9,047 nucleotides of DNA from Caryophanales bacterium. GTDB taxonomy: Bacteria > Bacillota_I > Bacilli_A > RF39 > UBA660. Positions within the stretch are counted from its first letter, which is position 1, and the number at the start of each line of letters is the position of its first letter. Where the stretch lies: NCBI GenBank assembly GCA_016291895.1, contig JAEEZO010000065.1, positions 1-9,047 of the forward strand. Direction: 5' to 3'. The notes beneath the pieces were generated by a model. It worked only from the letters and a program-made list of their open reading frames with translations. It ran no database searches and was not told the origin of the DNA. Both the position numbers and the translations under genes were made by a program. Shown here piece by piece: positions 8,001 to 9,047 of this stretch.

Positions 8001-9047
8001 TAAAGAATGGAATGATCAAGGTTTTGAAAATGAAAGACCTGAAAAAGTAAAGTTTAATCTATATAATATAAAAGATGAAACTAAAATTGTTAGTACACTT
8101 GAATTAACAAATGGTAATGAAAATTCAGATAATAGTAATGAGTGGAAAGGAACTTTCAATAATATTCCTAAATTTAATGATGATGGCAGCATAGCAGAAT
8201 ATTTTGTAAAAGAGGAAGAAAATGAAAAATATGATGTTAAGTACAATATAACTAAAACTGGATATTGTGTAAAAACGACAAAATATTTTAATAATAATAA
8301 TAATAATGTAGCTGTTACCTTTAGAATAAAAAACGGAGATGATTATTATTACATTACTAATAAAGACAATTTAAATAATGTAGTATACTTAAGTAAATAT
8401 AATTTGTCGAATGGAGAATTTTGTTTTGAGGCTGATAGCAATGATCTTTATATAGAATATAATAATAGAAATAATGGCAAACGAGTTACATGGAATGGAG
8501 ACAGTGGATACGCTTATTATAATTATCCTTTAATTGAATCCATATATCCAGTTAATTTAGAAGAATATAACTATGTTGTAGGAACTGTAAAAGATACACA
8601 AGTACATTATTATGTGGAGGTTAGGGATAATGAGCCATTTGATACATATGAATCACATTATCGTCTCCCAGATAGAATGAGCTTTTATTATCAAACTTAT
8701 ATTCATTATAAATGGGTTTATAAAGATGAACCTTTTGCTGGTGCAAATATAATAATTAACACAGCAAATATGAGAAGCGAACAATATATTAAAATCTTTG
8801 ATGATGAAGGATTTGAAAATTTAAGACCAAAAGAATTAAAATTTGCTTTATATGAAATAAATGGTATTATGCCAAGAGAAATAAAGACAATTAACACTAG
8901 AAATTGTAACGAAAACGTTTGTGAAATTGATTTCGATGGTGTAATGGATAAAGATATTGATGGAAATCCAATTAACTATAGAATTGTTGAATTAGAAACA
9001 TATGGATATGATGTTTCATATGAGGATAATAAAGTTATTAATAAAGC
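4960..9047 (+). CDS. giant secreted Cna_B-repeat surface protein, 3' end outside the window
   Basis: The frame is open for 1362 codons without a stop and leaves the window, so the C terminus, including any LPXTG sorting signal or membrane anchor, is not visible. It starts with a signal sequence (residues 1-26), followed by six tandem modules. Each begins like a Cna_B domain, the stalk domain of Gram-positive adhesins: a strand with (K)xW, an acidic loop ending ExxRP, a strand (LYN/LYD), WxGxF, then Yx(I/V)xE. The usual last strand with its Asn comes only after about 130-170 further residues, in which NGLCxxF, VCVP-like and SIYPT-like motifs recur. Trp-to-Trp spacings are 231, 228, 254, 249 and 263 residues, against roughly 90 for ordinary Cna_B tandems. 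A role in adhesion or as a surface stalk is inferred from the family. It has its own promoter region after the terminator. No catalytic motif is seen. Confidence 0.88.
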   Translation, partial: MKQYKKIIIFVLCSILLLIGSVSIFKFENNRNNIKEEIFFGDINDKIDYTFTVSWKDENNENNENNRPQSVRYYLYNVLNQGIVVSTVTLTSENADPNDLNKWNGVFSSVPKYNQDTTLAEYIIRQEYLNNYHQNYSRTDYNGLCMSFGDSGNGLVNFITEHDDGNYYYINSSSNNSYFSSSDIANKKVCVPVVNGKEKIYITGDPVLLNAKGIYPTYQDSYDTTQTAEISDVWEEFYGRSMPNLYSIANNQGLKYTWVPNRELFPNVNLIENISNYSSYNFEVKWINNGFSDKKPNSVTYELYKVFNNELVSSTTITKSSQSGDIWYGSFPNILRYDNNGDEIEYLIKQKANMGYHQTYDRKNKNGLCVRFGNQDNYNSSSYVYITTDHINNKFYAMKNPRYNGYGFQKQDMQNQTVCFPTIKGKERMYFISSYENLDIKSIYPTFKDKYDTPYSVDTGTVFVDYKGEEYPNISNRINGQPRYTFEPNANTFINADIIINEQLVTNVKFDKYWEDEGFENLRPTSSEFYLYDKNDQNTKLATITLDQDDYDPDDSNHMIGEFKNVLAVRPDGTKREFVVREKEIPKYTEFYDSSTGIRIKFNENADAAREYALMLFFHDDHETQYNGWYAIDLYPNFLTPSFGSKSDIANKTFDISNPSNVGIRSVSYSSVMSSIEKQTKYSDLKLVEELVGNNYPESKHPFPYGESHAWHYKYTYSSYSNDFYLTFDTPSWGLKYGILIDSITTIGNEDIVTSIIDDKEIELEKRWDDEGHENERPNEVIIDIYDDENKTNLVKTVSLNEDDASSPNVWKKKVEHLKRFDDNGEEKKYYIKERAIDKYQTYYDYNDYYNGLAVTFSEDSNVGTKLIPLILEETGYNGSIWEPNKQYSYDNIGSILGNPLAGSTILVPSKEISLVIYCNNNHCENNENKVKVVDIKPIHFDSNNFNTYFRSSSFSTDYEHLGVHLNNDYLNSEELNLENKVYAWSYKWTGDTESRENETVVINKYNETSFPFSKEWNDQGFENERPEKVKFNLYNIKDETKIVSTLELTNGNENSDNSNEWKGTFNNIPKFNDDGSIAEYFVKEEENEKYDVKYNITKTGYCVKTTKYFNNNNNNVAVTFRIKNGDDYYYITNKDNLNNVVYLSKYNLSNGEFCFEADSNDLYIEYNNRNNGKRVTWNGDSGYAYYNYPLIESIYPVNLEEYNYVVGTVKDTQVHYYVEVRDNEPFDTYESHYRLPDRMSFYYQTYIHYKWVYKDEPFAGANIIINTANMRSEQYIKIFDDEGFENLRPKELKFALYEINGIMPREIKTINTRNCNENVCEIDFDGVMDKDIDGNPINYRIVELETYGYDVSYEDNKVINK
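5101..5793 (+). repeat. module 1 of the surface protein (residues 48-278)
   Basis: The Cna_B-like half runs from TVSWKDE to EYIIRQE, with W55 and the second Trp at 103. The isopeptide positions read V53 (usual Lys), Q126 (usual Glu) and N273, so the bond cannot form. The extra segment has C145 in NGLCMSF and C190 in VCVPVV, 45 residues apart, then GIYPTYQDSYDT at about 213-224. The region returns to the Cna_B-like last strand at VNLIEN. A 9-base repeat lies in its first loop. Confidence 0.75.
5131..5157 (+). repeat. in-frame tandem repeat, three copies of GAAAATAAT
   Basis: Three perfect copies of the nine bases GAAAATAAT encode ENNENNENN (residues 58-66) in the loop between W55 and RP of module 1. 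Other modules have one copy of the corresponding loop, so the array has expanded. Gain or loss of a copy would keep the frame. Confidence 0.9.
5794..6477 (+). repeat. module 2 of the surface protein (residues 279-506)
   Basis: It is closest to module 1 in pattern. The first Trp is W286 and the second W327. Isopeptide positions read V284, Q350 and N501, so Lys and Glu are again missing. C369 in NGLCVRF and C419 in TVCFPTI are 50 residues apart, followed by IKSIYPTFKDKYDT (about residues 440-453), which matches module 1 well. The last strand ADIIIN carries the Asn. Confidence 0.75.
6478..7239 (+). repeat. module 3 of the surface protein (residues 507-760)
   Basis: It begins VKFDKYWEDEGFENLRP with W514. 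K512 and E582 are in place for an isopeptide bond, but the position of the Asn, 13 residues before the next module's Trp, is S755. Both cysteines of the insert are missing: R599 in TGIRIKF and D655 in KTFDIS take their places. The second Trp is Met or Ile (HMIGEF). The insert is the most divergent from the others. Confidence 0.7.
7240..7986 (+). repeat. module 4 of the surface protein (residues 761-1009)
   Basis: It starts ELEKRWDDEGHENERP with W768 and the second Trp W811. K766, E834 and N1004 form a complete candidate isopeptide triad. The insert's Cys positions are A854 (NGLAVTF) and about L907 (ILVPSK), so that pair is gone. A different close pair, C919 and C924 (YCNNNHC), sits just after the second site. 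Confidence 0.75.
7987..8775 (+). repeat. module 5 of the surface protein (residues 1010-1272)
   Basis: It starts FSKEWNDQGFENERP with W1017 and the second Trp W1062. K1015, E1085 and N1267 form a complete candidate isopeptide triad. It also has the insert's Cys pair, C1103 (TGYCVKT) and C1155 (EFCFEA), 52 residues apart, followed by LIESIYPV. A run of six Asn at 1111-1116 lies between the cysteines. Confidence 0.75.
8290..8307 (+). repeat. trinucleotide repeat, six AAT
   Basis: Six AAT codons in a row encode six Asn (residues 1111-1116) in a loop of module 5. Slippage here would change loop length without shifting the frame. Confidence 0.85.
8776..9047 (+). repeat. module 6 of the surface protein, cut by the window end (residues 1273-1362)
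   Basis: It starts YIKIFDDEGFENLRP, with F1280 replacing the conserved Trp. K1278 and E1344 (YRIVE) are present for an isopeptide bond; the Asn is outside the window. The second conserved Trp is replaced by C1321, and C1316 stands five residues before it (NCNENVC). The visible part ends soon after the strand YGYDVSYED. Confidence 0.7.

Noticed and set aside
3011..8246. Reverse-strand open frames within infB and the surface-protein gene
   Set aside because: They lie opposite well-supported coding sequence, are short (61-78 residues), and their products have no recognisable family pattern.
1..9047. tRNA, rRNA, CRISPR array, insertion sequence or attachment site
   Set aside because: I saw no cloverleaf pattern, spaced direct repeats, transposase or terminal inverted repeats; nearly all of the window is coding.
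1..9047. Mycoplasma-type code with TGA as Trp
   Set aside because: Trp is encoded by TGG throughout and the long frames, including 1362 codons of the surface protein, contain no in-frame TGA. TGA is not used as a stop here either, but only seven stops are visible.

Overview
The window comes from an AT-rich, low-GC Gram-positive bacterium of the Firmicutes/Bacilli type. This is shown by the Bacillus-like order rimP-nusA-rnpM(ylxR)-infB-rbfA, purine-rich Shine-Dalgarno sites, and a large Cna_B-type surface protein. Stops are TAA or TAG only and Trp is TGG throughout; the long reading frames contain no in-frame TGA, so the standard code fits better than the Mycoplasma code. A small-genome gut Bacilli lineage is a guess. 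All genes are on the + strand.

Positions 1-658: the last 19 codons of an unidentified gene overlap by one base (TAATG) an unrecognised 198-residue soluble protein. Positions 659-758: a strong promoter with an extended -10, whose transcript would begin a few bases before a perfect 7-bp hairpin with a GGAA loop and an interrupted U tract. This is a candidate leader attenuator for the rimP-nusA operon.

Positions 759-4876: the ribosome-maturation, transcription and translation-initiation operon. RimP is unusually short (82 residues) and has only the N-terminal domain. NusA, RnpM, IF2 and RbfA look intact. The usual ylxQ (L7Ae-like) gene is missing between rnpM and infB. The operon ends at an intrinsic terminator whose stem begins inside rbfA and whose loop holds the rbfA stop codon.

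Positions 4960-9047: a single open frame of more than 1362 codons, running off the window, encodes a secreted or surface protein with a signal sequence and six tandem modules of about 230-260 residues. Each module looks like a Cna_B domain interrupted by an extra segment of roughly 130-170 residues before its last strand. Aligned by hand, modules 1-2 have lost the Lys and Glu of the intramolecular isopeptide triad (Val and Gln instead) but carry a Cys pair. Modules 3-4 keep Lys and Glu and lack that Cys pair. Module 5 has both. All ten cysteines after the signal sequence fall into five pairs. This is the most interesting part of the window: a stalk-like protein that appears to alternate two kinds of covalent lock, disulfide and isopeptide.
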